Counted from the first letter of the stretch, positions 28,102 through 35,656 are shown. The stretch: DNA of 35,656 nt from Rhodoferax sp. (GCF_010365055.1 NZ_JAAFHA010000037.1:1-35656), one strand, 5' to 3'. Numbers and translations: made by a program. The notes: generated by a model from the sequence alone, not told the origin.

Positions 28102-28491
28102 ATGCTGCGTACCCTGCTTAAATCCAAGATCCACCGCGTCACGGTCACCGACTGCGAACTGCACTACGAAGGCTCCTGCGCCATCGACGAGGACCTGCTC
28201 GATGCCGCCAATCTGGTCGAGAACGAACAGGTTCACATCTGGAACATCAACAACGGTGAGCGCTTTGTCACCTACGCCATCCGCGGTGAGCGCGGCACCG
28301 GCATCATCTCGGTCAACGGCTCTGCGGCCCGCCGCGCCGCCGTGGGCGACCTGATCATCATTGCCGCCTTTGCCCAGGTGCCCGAGGCACAGCTTGCCGG
28401 ATTCAAGCCGCAACTGGTGTTTGTCGACGCCAACAACCGCCTGCAGCACCAACGCTCGCACATCCCGGTGCAGGCTGCCGCCCACCCGTAA
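28102..28491 (+). CDS. panD: Aspartate 1-decarboxylase
   Basis: A 129-residue pyruvoyl enzyme that makes beta-alanine from L-aspartate for pantothenate. Self-cleavage occurs between G24 and S25 in HYEGSCAID. The other family blocks are [13 protein letters not shown] at the start, [34 protein letters not shown] and [16 protein letters not shown] 28102 gives the normal length and start motif; the frame is open to 28066 but the extra residues have no family match. It follows nadB by 32 bp and precedes panB by 14 bp. Confidence 0.97.
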   Translation: MLRTLLKSKIHRVTVTDCELHYEGSCAIDEDLLDAANLVENEQVHIWNINNGERFVTYAIRGERGTGIISVNGSAARRAAVGDLIIIAAFAQVPEAQLAGFKPQLVFVDANNRLQHQRSHIPVQAAAHP

Positions 28492-28505
28492 GAAGGAAGA
28501 CCCTC

Positions 28506-29390
28506 ATGAACGCGAGCGTTGAGTCCCCCAGCGCCACACCGTACGGCACGCTGCCACCGACCGCTGCAACATCGGCGCGCAAACCGATCAGCCTGCCGCG
28601 CCTGTTGGAAATGCACGCGCGCGGCGAGAAGCTCACCATGCTCACCGCCTACGACGCCACCTTTGCCGCAGTGGCCGACGCCGCCGGCGTGGAGTGCATC
28701 CTGGTCGGCGATTCGCTCGGCATGGTGTGCCAGGGCCTGTCCAGCACCATGGGCGTGTCTCTGCAGACCATGTGCTACCACATTGAAAGCGTGGCGCGTG
28801 GCCTGCGCCGCACCCAAGCCACGGCTTGGCTGATTGGCGATATGCCCTACGGCAGCTACCACGAATCGCGCGAGCAAGCCCTGCGCAGCGCTGCCACCCT
28901 GATGCAGGCTGGCTCGCACATGGTCAAGTTGGAGGGCGGGGGCTGGACCGCTGATACCGTGCGCTTCTTGGTTGAACGCGGCATCCCGGTGTGCGCTCAT
29001 CTGGGCCTTACACCGCAAACCGTGCATGCGCTGGGCGGCTACCGGGTGCAGGGCAGGACGCAGGAGTCTGCCGCCCTCCTGAAGCGCCAGTCCCATGAGC
29101 TGCAAGATGCGGGGGCCACCCTGCTGGTGCTGGAAATGGTACCCGCCGCACTGGCCGCTGAGCTCACCCAGGAACTCCAGTCCTGCGCCACCATCGGCAT
29201 CGGCGCGGGCAACGGCACCGCGGGTCAGGTGCTGGTGCTGCACGACATGCTGGGCATCAACCTGGGCAAGATGCCGAAGTTTGTCCGCAACTTCATGACC
29301 GGTGCGCCGGGTGTCAAGGAAGCCATGCAAGCGTATGTGGCGGCCGTGAAAAACGGCAGCTTCCCCGACAACGCGCTACACGCCTGGTAA
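28506..29390 (+). CDS. panB: 3-methyl-2-oxobutanoate hydroxymethyltransferase
   Basis: A 294-residue PanB. It adds a hydroxymethyl group from methylenetetrahydrofolate to alpha-ketoisovalerate to make ketopantoate. Motifs: [33 protein letters not shown] (metal-binding Asp), [75 protein letters not shown] 25–30-residue N-terminal extension of low complexity precedes the conserved domain. The ribosome site AAGGAAG precedes ATG 28506. The one-carbon unit it uses is the same folate pool fed by the gcvTHP cluster. Confidence 0.97.
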   Translation: MNASVESPSATPYGTLPPTAATSARKPISLPRLLEMHARGEKLTMLTAYDATFAAVADAAGVECILVGDSLGMVCQGLSSTMGVSLQTMCYHIESVARGLRRTQATAWLIGDMPYGSYHESREQALRSAATLMQAGSHMVKLEGGGWTADTVRFLVERGIPVCAHLGLTPQTVHALGGYRVQGRTQESAALLKRQSHELQDAGATLLVLEMVPAALAAELTQELQSCATIGIGAGNGTAGQVLVLHDMLGINLGKMPKFVRNFMTGAPGVKEAMQAYVAAVKNGSFPDNALHAW

Positions 29391-29406
29391 CTTTCAATCA
29401 TCAGTT

Positions 29407-29450
29407 GGAGACAGAGCAAATTTCACTTCATGTAAATCTTGGTCTGTCCC
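29407..29450. repeat. REP-like imperfect inverted repeat between panB and panC
   Basis: Left arm GGAGACAGAGCAAATTTCA, right arm ending AAATCTTGGTCTGTCCC. The arms pair with a few single-base bulges around ACTTCATGT. The core 'GACAGAGCAAATTT' resembles repeats that accompany REP-type tyrosine transposases in proteobacteria. No transposase gene is present. It occupies most of the 70-bp panB–panC gap and may affect message stability. Confidence 0.6.
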
Positions 29451-29460
29451 ACAAAATATC

Positions 29461-30309
29461 ATGCTTATCGTCAACACCATCGCCGAACTGCGCCAGCACC
29501 TGAGCGCCTACAAGCACCCCGCCTTTGTGCCCACCATGGGCAACCTGCACGAGGGGCACCTGGCGCTGGTGCGGCAAGCCAAGCCGCTGGGCGACGTGCT
29601 GGTCGTCAGTATTTTTGTCAATCGACTGCAGTTTTTGCCCCACGAAGACTTTGACACCTACCCGCGCACCTGGGAGGCCGACTGCAGCAAACTGCAGGAT
29701 GCCGGTTGCGATGTGCTCTTTGCACCGAGTGAGCAAGAGCTGTACCCCGAGCCGCAAACCTTTCTCGTCCAACCACCGGCCGAGTTGGCCGACATTCTGG
29801 AAGGCCATTTCAGGCCGGGTTTTTTTGTCGGTGTCTGCACCGTGGTGATGAAGTTGTTCGCCTGCGTACAGCCCCGCGTGGCCGTGTTTGGCCAAAAGGA
29901 CTACCAGCAATTGATGATGATCCGGCGCATGGTGCGCCAGTTTTCCCTGCCCATCGCGGTGCTGGGCGGCGCCACCCTGCGCGCGCCAGACGGCCTGGCC
30001 CTGTCATCACGCAACAACTACCTCAGCCCCGTCGATCGCGCAGAAGCCGTGCAGCTGTCACAGTCACTCAACACGATGGCCCAAGCCCTGCGCGCTGGCG
30101 CCCTGGACATTGCCGCGCTGGAACAGCGAGCCATGGCCGACTTGACCGCACGTGGCTGGCAACCCGACTACCTGGTCGTGCGGCGTCGCGCTGATTTACA
30201 GGTACCCAGGGCGGACGAAGTGACGCCATTGGCGCAAAACGAAGACTTGGTGCTGCTGGGCGCTGCGCGGATTGGCAACACCCGTCTGATTGACAACCTT
30301 GAAGTTTGA
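29461..30309 (+). CDS. panC: Pantothenate synthetase
   Basis: A 282-residue PanC. It condenses pantoate and beta-alanine with ATP. Motifs: [15 protein letters not shown] with the HxGH adenylate signature, [38 protein letters not shown] and the KMSKS-like [11 protein letters not shown]. Usual enzymes have PTMGALHEGH; here Ala is Asn, which is a mild change. Length is normal. It ends the scpA–nadB–panD–panB–panC run. No ribosome site is obvious before ATG 29461 (CACAAAATATC). Confidence 0.96.
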   Translation: MLIVNTIAELRQHLSAYKHPAFVPTMGNLHEGHLALVRQAKPLGDVLVVSIFVNRLQFLPHEDFDTYPRTWEADCSKLQDAGCDVLFAPSEQELYPEPQTFLVQPPAELADILEGHFRPGFFVGVCTVVMKLFACVQPRVAVFGQKDYQQLMMIRRMVRQFSLPIAVLGGATLRAPDGLALSSRNNYLSPVDRAEAVQLSQSLNTMAQALRAGALDIAALEQRAMADLTARGWQPDYLVVRRRADLQVPRADEVTPLAQNEDLVLLGAARIGNTRLIDNLEV

Positions 30310-30325
30310 GGGATCAGCGCGATAG

Positions 30326-30520
30326 CACGAAAGCCCAATATCAACAACTACTGACGTTATTGATTCTGGTTTTTCCAGGGGTCGGCGAGCCATCGCCGGG
30401 GATGTCAACGGTGACGGTCTGAACGACCTGGTCGTGCTCGGTCATGACAACCGGGTGCTGGTGCTGTTGCAGTCGGCCACGGCACACGGCAGTTTCCTGG
30501 CACCGTACTTCTTGAACTGA
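30326..30520 (+). pseudogene. Remnant of a VCBS/FG-GAP repeat protein (C-terminal end)
   Basis: An open frame of 64 codons ending at TGA 30518–30520, with no start codon. It encodes AGDVNGDGLNDLVVLGHDN, the calcium-binding signature of VCBS/FG-GAP beta-propeller repeats, then a short tail ending APYFLN. Such repeats occur in tandem in large secreted or surface proteins, so this is the last repeat of a mostly deleted gene. It is wedged between panC and the convergent uvrD. Confidence 0.65.
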
Positions 30521-30551
30521 CGGCGCCAGCGCCTCACCTTGGTGTTGACGG

Positions 30552-32957
30552 CTAAGGCAGTGGCGTCAACTTGGCCACGCTCAGTGCCAGCCACTTGACG
30601 CCATGGCGCGGGAAGTTGATTTGCGCCCGGGCGTCATCGCCAACGCCTTCCAGGAGTTGGACCGTGCCCTCGCCAAATTTGGCGTGAAAAACCTTCATGT
30701 TGACGCGCAAGCCATGCGCTGGCGTTGCCTTCTGGATCGGCACCGGGGCAGCCGAGAATTTGGAATAATTTATATCAAATTGACCTCTAGCCCCCGTGTA
30801 TTCTGCATGAGTAGCTCCAGAATATGTAGCACCATGGGTGCCAAAGCCTTGATTCTTCGGCGTGATCCATTTCAATGCCGCTTCCGGCAACTCGTCAAAA
30901 AACCGGCTTTTCGGGTTGTAGCGCGTCTGCCCATGCAGCATGCGGGTTTGGGAATGACTCAGGTACAGCCGCTTGCGCGCGCGGGTAATTGCGACATACA
31001 TCAGGCGCCGCTCCTCCTCCAGACCTTCGCGGTCGCTCATGGAGTTCTCGTGCGGGAACAGGCCCTCTTCAATGCCGGTGATGAAGACACAGTCAAATTC
31101 CAGACCCTTGCTGGAATGCACCGTCATGAGCTGAATGGCGTCCTGCCCTGCCTGCGCCTGGTTGTCACCCGCTTCCAGCGCCGCGTGCGACAGGAACGCC
31201 GCCAGCGGCGACAGCGTCTCACCGGTCTCAAGATCGGGCGCGGGCTCGTCCAGCACGGGCTGATTCAGGTCCAAGCCCTGTGAAGCGGGCGATTGGGTCA
31301 AGGCCTGGCCCTGATCGTCCACGGACATCTCCGCCGCATCACGGCCAAAGTTTTCCAGCGAGACAAAGCTCTCGGCCGCGTTAACCAGTTCTTCCAGATT
31401 CTCCACCCGGTCCGCGCCTTCGCGGTCGGCCCTGTAATGCGCAATCAGCCCGCTGTGGTCCAACACCTGCTGGACGATCTCGCTCAACTTCAGACCCAGG
31501 GTCTGCTCACGCAACACGTCAATGCCCGCCATGAAAGCGCCAATGTTGGTGCCAGCCTTGCCGCCCAGGCCACTCACCGCGTCACTGAGCGAGCAGCCGC
31601 TCGCGCGCGCCAGATCCTGCAACTGCTCCAGGCTGCGCAGGCCGATGCCGCGCGGCGGAAAGTTCACCGCGCGCAAGAAACTGGTGTCGTCGCGCGGGTT
31701 CTCCAGCAGGCGCAGGTAAGCCAGCGCATTCTTGATTTCAGCGCGCTCAAAAAAGCGCAAGCCGCCATACACCTTGTACGGCATGCCCGCGTTGAACAAG
31801 GCGGTCTCAATCACCCGGCTTTGCGCATTGCTGCGGTACAACACGGCAATCTCATTGCGCTCCATGCCCTCACGCACCAATTGCTTCATCTCGTCCACCA
31901 TCCACTGCGCCTCGGCGAAGTCGCTGGTGGCTTCAAACACGCGCACCGGCTCGCCGGGGCCTTGGCTCGTGCGCAGGTTCTTGCCCAGCCGTTTGGTGTT
32001 GTAACTGATGAGCTCGTTGGCCGAGTCCAGGATATTGCTGCCGCTGCGGTAGTTTTCTTCCAGCTTGATCTGGTGTTTCACCTTGAACTCGCGCACGAAG
32101 TCGGCCATGTTGCCCACGCGCGCGCCGCGAAAGGCGTAGATGCTCTGGTCGTCATCACCCACCGCCAGCACGCAGCCGCTCGGGTTGAATGCATCGTCGG
32201 CAGCGCCGTGCGCGCCCGTGCCCGCCAGCATCTTGATCCACGCATACTGCAGCTTGTTGGTGTCCTGAAACTCGTCGATCAGGATGTGGCGAAAGCGGCG
32301 CTGGTAGTGTTCTCGAATCGGGTCGTTGTCGCGCAAGACTTCATAGCTGCGCAGCATCAGTTCGCCAAAATCAACCACGCCTTCGCGCTGGCACTGGTCT
32401 TCATACAACTGGTAGATCTCAACCTTCTTGCGCGTTTCCTCGTCGCGCACTTCCACCATGTTCGGGCGCAGGCCCTCCTCTTTGCAGCCGCCAATGAACC
32501 ACTGCATCTGCTTGGCCGGATAGCGCTCGTCGTCAATCGTGAACTGCTTGTATAGGCGCTTGATGCTGGAGAGTTGATCTTGCGTGTCGAGTATCTGAAA
32601 GCTCTGCGGCAAGTTCGCCAGCTTGTAATGGGCGCGCAGAAAACGATTGCACAGGCCATGGAAGGTACCAATCCACATGCCGCGCACATTGACCGGCAGC
32701 ATCGCTGTCAGGCGCGTCATTAGCTCCTTGGCCGCCTTGTTGGTGAAAGTCACGGCCAACACGCCGCCAGGCGACACCTGCCCGGTCTGCAGCAGCCAGG
32801 CAATGCGCGTGGTCAGCACCCGGGTCTTGCCGGAGCCCGCGCCGGCCAGAATCAAGGCATGCTCGGCCGGCAGCGTCACCGCCGCACGCTGCTCGGGGTT
32901 AAGGTGCTGCAGCAGTTGAGCATCCGGTGGGCTTTGTTGTGTAATTGCAGAAGACAT
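30552..32957 (-). CDS. uvrD: UvrD/PcrA-type ATP-dependent DNA helicase
   Basis: An 801-residue superfamily-1 helicase for nucleotide-excision and mismatch repair. Motifs: Q-motif LNPEQRAAV (~20), Walker A LILAGAGSGKTRVL (~35), VTFTNKAAKEL, GTFHGLCNRFLR, DEFQDTNKLQ, VGDDDQSIYAFRGA, LEENYRSGSNIL, TVHSSKGLEFD and YVAITRARKRLYL. The C-terminus (from about residue 735) holds the VFHAKFGEGTV Tudor-like region. Just before it, residues ~710–728 are encoded by a dispersed repeat. The start ATG 32957 (MSSAITQQSPPD) is chosen because the conserved region begins soon after; the frame stays open far upstream but overlaps the divergent gene. The start is 24 bp from that gene. Confidence 0.95.
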   Translation of the reverse strand: MSSAITQQSPPDAQLLQHLNPEQRAAVTLPAEHALILAGAGSGKTRVLTTRIAWLLQTGQVSPGGVLAVTFTNKAAKELMTRLTAMLPVNVRGMWIGTFHGLCNRFLRAHYKLANLPQSFQILDTQDQLSSIKRLYKQFTIDDERYPAKQMQWFIGGCKEEGLRPNMVEVRDEETRKKVEIYQLYEDQCQREGVVDFGELMLRSYEVLRDNDPIREHYQRRFRHILIDEFQDTNKLQYAWIKMLAGTGAHGAADDAFNPSGCVLAVGDDDQSIYAFRGARVGNMADFVREFKVKHQIKLEENYRSGSNILDSANELISYNTKRLGKNLRTSQGPGEPVRVFEATSDFAEAQWMVDEMKQLVREGMERNEIAVLYRSNAQSRVIETALFNAGMPYKVYGGLRFFERAEIKNALAYLRLLENPRDDTSFLRAVNFPPRGIGLRSLEQLQDLARASGCSLSDAVSGLGGKAGTNIGAFMAGIDVLREQTLGLKLSEIVQQVLDHSGLIAHYRADREGADRVENLEELVNAAESFVSLENFGRDAAEMSVDDQGQALTQSPASQGLDLNQPVLDEPAPDLETGETLSPLAAFLSHAALEAGDNQAQAGQDAIQLMTVHSSKGLEFDCVFITGIEEGLFPHENSMSDREGLEEERRLMYVAITRARKRLYLSHSQTRMLHGQTRYNPKSRFFDELPEAALKWITPKNQGFGTHGATYSGATHAEYTGARGQFDINYSKFSAAPVPIQKATPAHGLRVNMKVFHAKFGEGTVQLLEGVGDDARAQINFPRHGVKWLALSVAKLTPLP
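30775..30830 (-). repeat. Dispersed repeat, copy inside uvrD
   Basis: On the minus strand it reads GCTACATATTCTGGAGCTAC, then ACGGGGGCTAGAGGTCAATTTGA in two parts. It aligns without gaps to the intergenic copy at 25527, 36 of 55 identities by hand count. It is read in frame by uvrD as A-T-Y-S-G-A-T-H-A-E-Y-T-G-A-R-G-Q-F, between the helicase core and the C-terminal domain, a place where an added linker is tolerable. Confidence 0.8.
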
Positions 32958-32981
32958 GGCCCGATTGTAGAAAGCGAACCA

Positions 32982-33710
32982 ATGACCCCACACGCCCTGC
33001 CCCGCCGCGCCTGGACCTGGTTTCTGGCCGCGCTCCTGCTGACGCACCCCTTGGTACACAGCCAGACGGTGTGCAGCAGCGACGATCAAGCCACCCCCTT
33101 GTCGCTGTTTGAGCGCTTCATCAACGCGGATTGCGCGTCCTGCTGGAGCGACGCCACCACCCCGCTGGCGCCGCCCGGCGCGCTGGCCCTGGACTGGATC
33201 GTGCCTGGCAGCCAGGGCGAAGAGGCCGCGCTGGCAGCCGCCGCCAGCCGCGACGCGCTGCTGCGGCTGAGTGCGCGCCAACGTGATCGCCCAGCAACCC
33301 AGCGCAGCGAAGAAATCAAGGTGCACGGATGGTCTGGTGCGATTCTGCGGGTGGCCAATGGGCCGGCGCTGGGCGGCTATGTCGGCGCCTCCATTGCTTT
33401 GAGCTTGCCACTCAATCAAGCGCCCGACACCCCACTGCAAGCCTGGCTGGTGCTGGTAGAAACACTGCCAGCCGGTTTCGAGGGTTCGCCGGTACCACGA
33501 AATCTGGTCAGAAACGTGCTCCAGCCCACGTGGAATATGCGTGATGAGCTATCTAATTCAGAGCATTTGAGATTCAAAGAAATCCGGCCAATGAACATTC
33601 CCGAGGGGGCCACACCCGCGCGCTTGCGGGTGGTCGGTTGGGTACAGGATGCGGCTGGCCGGGTGGCCATCGCGGCCGAGTCAATCTGCCCGAGCGAACC
33701 AGCCGAGTAA
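32982..33710 (+). CDS. Secreted protein of unknown function with CxxC motif
   Basis: A 242-residue protein, not recognised with confidence. It has a clear signal peptide: basic start (MTPHALPRRAW), hydrophobic core (FLAALLLTHPLV) and probable cleavage after HSQ. The mature part starts with Cys (TVCSS) and has ERFINADCASCW about 25 residues later, the layout of a thioredoxin-like CxxC; the region LFERFINADCASCWSD recalls DUF1223-type periplasmic proteins. The rest is a beta-rich domain ending SICPSE. The Cys residues could form disulfides. ATG 32982 is divergent from uvrD with 24 bp between starts. A possible degraded copy of the dispersed repeat covers codons near residue 190. An intrinsic terminator follows 32 bp after the stop. 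Confidence 0.7.
   Translation: MTPHALPRRAWTWFLAALLLTHPLVHSQTVCSSDDQATPLSLFERFINADCASCWSDATTPLAPPGALALDWIVPGSQGEEAALAAAASRDALLRLSARQRDRPATQRSEEIKVHGWSGAILRVANGPALGGYVGASIALSLPLNQAPDTPLQAWLVLVETLPAGFEGSPVPRNLVRNVLQPTWNMRDELSNSEHLRFKEIRPMNIPEGATPARLRVVGWVQDAAGRVAIAAESICPSEPAE
33548..33578 (+). repeat. Possible truncated dispersed repeat in the secreted-protein gene
   Basis: GCTATCTAATTCAGAGCATTTGA keeps the left stem (GCTATC, AGC at positions 15–17), followed directly by ATTTGA, the right end of the element. The middle would be deleted. It is AT-rich against a GC-rich gene and read through without a stop. Short and therefore uncertain. Confidence 0.3.
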
Positions 33711-33741
33711 CCAGGCCGCGCAACTGCCGTAGAATCAGGCA

Positions 33742-33772
33742 CCGGGCCCAAGCAATTGCGGCCCGGTTTTTT
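33742..33772 (+). terminator. Intrinsic terminator after the secreted-protein gene
   Basis: A perfect 7-bp GC stem CCGGGCC/GGCCCGG around CAAGCAATTGC, followed by six T residues. It lies 32 bp after the stop codon and about 90 bp before guaC. Confidence 0.9.
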
Positions 33773-33863
33773 GTTTCTGCCCTGTCAACCAGTGCACGCC
33801 TACAAAACCCGGGTCCAGTCCAAGCGCCCAAATTTTGTCAATCCGACACAGGAGCTTGGGACC

Positions 33864-34841
33864 ATGGAAATTTTTGACTACGACAACATTCTCTTATTGC
33901 CACGCAAATGCCGCGTGGAAAGCCGCTCAGAATGCGACGCTAGCGTCGAACTGGGTAAACACCGCTTTCGCATCCCGGTGGTTCCCGCCAACATGAAGAC
34001 GGTGGTCGATGAATCCATTTGCGTCTGGCTGGCGCAAAACGGCTACTTTTATGTGATGCACCGCTTTGATCTGGACAATGTGCAGTTCGTCAAAGACATG
34101 AAGGCACGCGGTCTGTATGCCTCGATCTCATTGGGCGTCAAAAAGCCGGACTACGACACCGTGGACCAGTTGCTGGCACTGGGCTTGGTGCCCGACTACA
34201 TCACGATCGACATCGCCCACGGCCACGCCGACAGCGTGAAGAACATGATTGGCTACCTCAAAGAGAAAATGCCCGCCGTGTTCATCATCGCCGGCAACGT
34301 GGCCACGCCGGAGGCCGTGATTGACCTGGAAAATTGGGGGGCCGACGCCACCAAGGTCGGCATCGGGCCGGGCAAGGTCTGCATCACCAAACTCAAGACC
34401 GGCTTTGGCACGGGGGGCTGGCAACTCAGCGCGGTGAAATGGTGCGCCCGCGTGGCGACCAAGCCCATCATCGCCGACGGCGGCATCCGCGAGCACGGCG
34501 ACATTGCCAAATCGATCCGCTTTGGTGCCACCATGGTCATGATTGGTTCGATGCTGGCAGGCCACGAAGAGAGCCCGGGCAAGACCGTCGAAGTGGACGG
34601 CAAGCTGTACAAGGAATATTACGGCTCCGCCAGCGACTTCAACAAGGGTGAATACAAACACGTCGAAGGCAAGCGCATCCTGGAGCCCGTCAAAGGCAAA
34701 CTCGCCGATACGCTGATTGAGATGGAGCAGGACGTGCAAAGCTCCATCAGCTACTCGGGCGGAAAAAAGCTGATGGACATTCGCAAGGTCAACTACGTGA
34801 CGCTCGGTGGCGACAACGCGGGCGAGCATTTGCTGATGTAG
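33864..34841 (+). CDS. guaC: GMP reductase
   Basis: A 325-residue enzyme of the IMPDH/GMP reductase family that converts GMP to IMP with NADPH, in purine salvage. The start is [16 protein letters not shown]. The catalytic Cys is C173 in [13 protein letters not shown]. Absence of the CBS domains of IMPDH, the length, and the [12 protein letters not shown] block all favour GMP reductase over GuaB. Other blocks are [32 protein letters not shown] and [25 protein letters not shown] 33864 is preceded by AGGAG at about 9 nt. The frame is open further upstream, but that part covers a terminator. No purine riboswitch is evident in the leader. Confidence 0.93.
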   Translation: MEIFDYDNILLLPRKCRVESRSECDASVELGKHRFRIPVVPANMKTVVDESICVWLAQNGYFYVMHRFDLDNVQFVKDMKARGLYASISLGVKKPDYDTVDQLLALGLVPDYITIDIAHGHADSVKNMIGYLKEKMPAVFIIAGNVATPEAVIDLENWGADATKVGIGPGKVCITKLKTGFGTGGWQLSAVKWCARVATKPIIADGGIREHGDIAKSIRFGATMVMIGSMLAGHEESPGKTVEVDGKLYKEYYGSASDFNKGEYKHVEGKRILEPVKGKLADTLIEMEQDVQSSISYSGGKKLMDIRKVNYVTLGGDNAGEHLLM

Positions 34842-34863
34842 GCGATGGCGGTCGTCCTGTGAC

Positions 34864-35130
34864 TTGGCGGTCCTGTCCCCGCTTGAACGGGCGTCGGCGC
34901 AGGGTGGATCGGTATTTTTCCCCCATGAGCGCAGGTCGATACCGCTCAAAGACTTGCGCAATGTGCTGGCCACGGCGGGAGAAATTGGCTTCGATGCCAC
35001 CGTAAGCAAAATGATTGAACGGCTTTGCAACGACGGCATCGAACACGATCTGGGCGACCTGGATCAATCCGCTTTGATCGTTGAACTGACCAGTCGCCAT
35101 GGGATGAGCGGCATCAAAGACCTGCTATGA
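34864..35130 (+). CDS. Small unrecognised ORF, possibly a gene fragment
   Basis: An 88-codon frame starting at TTG 34864, 22 bp after guaC. No ATG or GTG start with a ribosome site can be found near its beginning. The protein looks folded rather than random: LKDLRNVLATAGEIGFDATVSKMIERLCNDGIEHDLGDLDQSALIVELTSR is helical with good charge alternation. I do not recognise it. It could be a real small gene with a weak TTG start, or the 3' end of a decayed gene. A terminator follows about 65 bp after the stop. Confidence 0.4.
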   Translation: MAVLSPLERASAQGGSVFFPHERRSIPLKDLRNVLATAGEIGFDATVSKMIERLCNDGIEHDLGDLDQSALIVELTSRHGMSGIKDLL

Positions 35131-35193
35131 TCTCGGCCTGTCCAACAGGAAGGACGTGGTCAGGAAAGCCCTGCGCTGACGGCGCAAAAGACA

Positions 35194-35213
35194 GCGGGTT
35201 TTGACCCGTTTTT
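35194..35213 (+). terminator. Intrinsic terminator downstream of guaC region
   Basis: Stem CGGGT/ACCCG (extended by a G-T pair) with a TTTG loop and a run of five T residues. It ends the guaC/small-ORF transcript about 30 bp before the tRNA. The stretch 35131–35193 between the ORF stop and this hairpin has further small hairpins (CCTGT/ACAGG and GTCAG/CTGAC). Confidence 0.75.
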
Positions 35214-35242
35214 CCTCGGCCACACCACAGTTTCAATACCGT

Positions 35243-35318
35243 GGGAACTTAGCTCAGCTGGTAGAGCAGCGGACTCTTAATCCGTAGGTCGAGAGTTCGA
35301 ATCTCTCAGTTCCCACCA
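35243..35318 (+). tRNA. tRNA-Lys (anticodon CUU)
   Basis: A complete cloverleaf. The acceptor stem GGGAACT pairs with AGTTCCC, the D-arm is GCTC...GAGC, the anticodon stem GCGGA/TCCGT encloses loop CTCTTAA with anticodon CTT at 35276–35278, and the T-arm GAGAG/CTCTC carries TTCGAAT. The discriminator is A, and CCA is encoded (35316–35318). Reads AAG codons. Confidence 0.97.
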
Positions 35319-35330
35319 AATCTCCCTGAT

Positions 35331-35369
35331 AAAAGAAGCACTTGGGCAAAACGCCTAAGTGCTTCTTTT
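35331..35369. terminator. Strong bidirectional terminator after tRNA-Lys
   Basis: A 17-bp hairpin AAAAGAAGCACTTGGGC / GCCTAAGTGCTTCTTTT with one G-T mismatch and an AAAAC loop. A run of A on one side and T on the other makes it work in both directions, so it should also end minus-strand transcripts arriving from the right. Confidence 0.93.
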
Positions 35370-35468
35370 GCTTTCCCAATACAAATCTAGGCATTAGGTG
35401 CAACCTCGGCACAGTGCTCAGGCCAAACACTGTACCGATGCCCACCTTGGTTAAGACGGTACTCATCG

Positions 35469-35656
35469 TTACACCTCGAACTGCGGCATAGCGCGCCGCA
35501 TGAACTCATCAAACAAGGGCACCGTAAAAGCCATATCGCCGTGGGATGGGCTGTACACCATGCCCGAATGGCACTTACATAAGCGGCATGACGTCGAGGT
35601 CACGAGCGTAAGCACTTGAATTTGAATACAAAAAGAGGTGACTGACCCGTGGATTG
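35469..35656 (-). CDS. Partial unrecognised protein, C-terminal 61 residues
   Basis: An open frame entering from the right window edge and ending at TAA 35469–35471. It has a Cys-rich stretch (SCRLCKCHSG) followed by MVYSPSHGDMAFTVPLFDEF and a basic-hydrophobic end (MRRAMPQFEV). I do not recognise the family, and the N-terminus is outside the window. The Cys cluster might bind metal. It is the first gene beyond the tRNA terminator, a location where integrated elements often lie. An ATG follows 2 nt after its stop (35466), but that frame runs antisense through the terminator and tRNA and is not called. Confidence 0.45.
   Translation of the reverse strand, partial: IHGSVTSFCIQIQVLTLVTSTSCRLCKCHSGMVYSPSHGDMAFTVPLFDEFMRRAMPQFEV

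Noticed and set aside
33711..33863. Purine riboswitch before guaC
   Set aside because: The leader contains only a terminator and a normal ribosome site; no conserved purine-aptamer core is visible.
35254..35466. 70-codon minus frame reading through the terminator and tRNA-Lys
   Set aside because: Its C-terminus (ERFELSTYGLRVRCSTS) is the well-known false peptide from antisense translation of a tRNA. Its ATG lies 2 nt after the upstream stop, but no protein can be supported.

Overview
The window is about 35.7 kb of GC-rich, densely coding DNA that looks like a chromosome of a betaproteobacterium, most likely family Comamonadaceae (Rhodoferax/Polaromonas-like). The evidence is protein style, a DUF3460–scpA–nadB–panDBC run, a tandem glycine riboswitch before gcvTHP, and a dispersed GCTAT...GGGGGCTAGAGGCC repeat that resembles AT-rich repeats I associate with this family. 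This is an inference from sequence alone; there is no rRNA in the window.

Layout. 1–111: an 8-bp tandem repeat. 112–6445 (minus): a ribonucleotide-reductase-like protein that lacks its catalytic residues, then a PAS/GGDEF diguanylate cyclase overlapping a CheB–CheR–PAS fusion. 6446–6793: a gap ending in a dispersed repeat. 6794–9500 (minus): a tight operon SDR > EamA transporter > UbiC > thioesterase. 9501–9637: a divergent promoter region with a perfect 14-bp palindrome, facing ETF-ubiquinone oxidoreductase. 11346–16339 (plus): tandem glycine riboswitch and gcvT-gcvH-gcvP. 16405–19642 (minus): a chemoreceptor, DusC, and a stand-alone cyclic-nucleotide-binding protein. 19823–21427: a response-regulator diguanylate cyclase. 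21424–25160: a CorC/HlyC-type membrane protein, ApaH, and a DEAD-box helicase. 25320–30309 (plus): DUF3460, scpA, nadB, panD, panB, panC. 30326–30520: remnant of a VCBS/FG-GAP protein. 30552–32957: UvrD-type helicase. 32982–35130: a secreted CxxC protein, guaC and a small orphan ORF. 35243–35318: tRNA-Lys(CUU) with a strong terminator, then the end of an unrecognised gene at the window edge.

Functional themes. Most of the window is housekeeping: one-carbon metabolism, NAD and pantothenate synthesis from aspartate, electron transfer from acyl-CoA dehydrogenases, tRNA modification, DNA repair and purine salvage. Interleaved are several signalling genes (two GGDEF proteins that retain the I-site, CheB–CheR, an MCP, a cNMP-binding protein).

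The two strongest unusual signals are (1) a full-length class II RNR homologue in which the thiyl-radical Cys, its partner Glu and the first redox Cys are all replaced, and (2) a ~55–65 bp dispersed repeat found in gene-to-gene gaps and also read through, without stops, inside protein genes. In gcvP and uvrD (and weakly gcvT) it is read in the same frame and gives a similar peptide pattern, reminiscent of the in-gene palindromic elements of Rickettsia.
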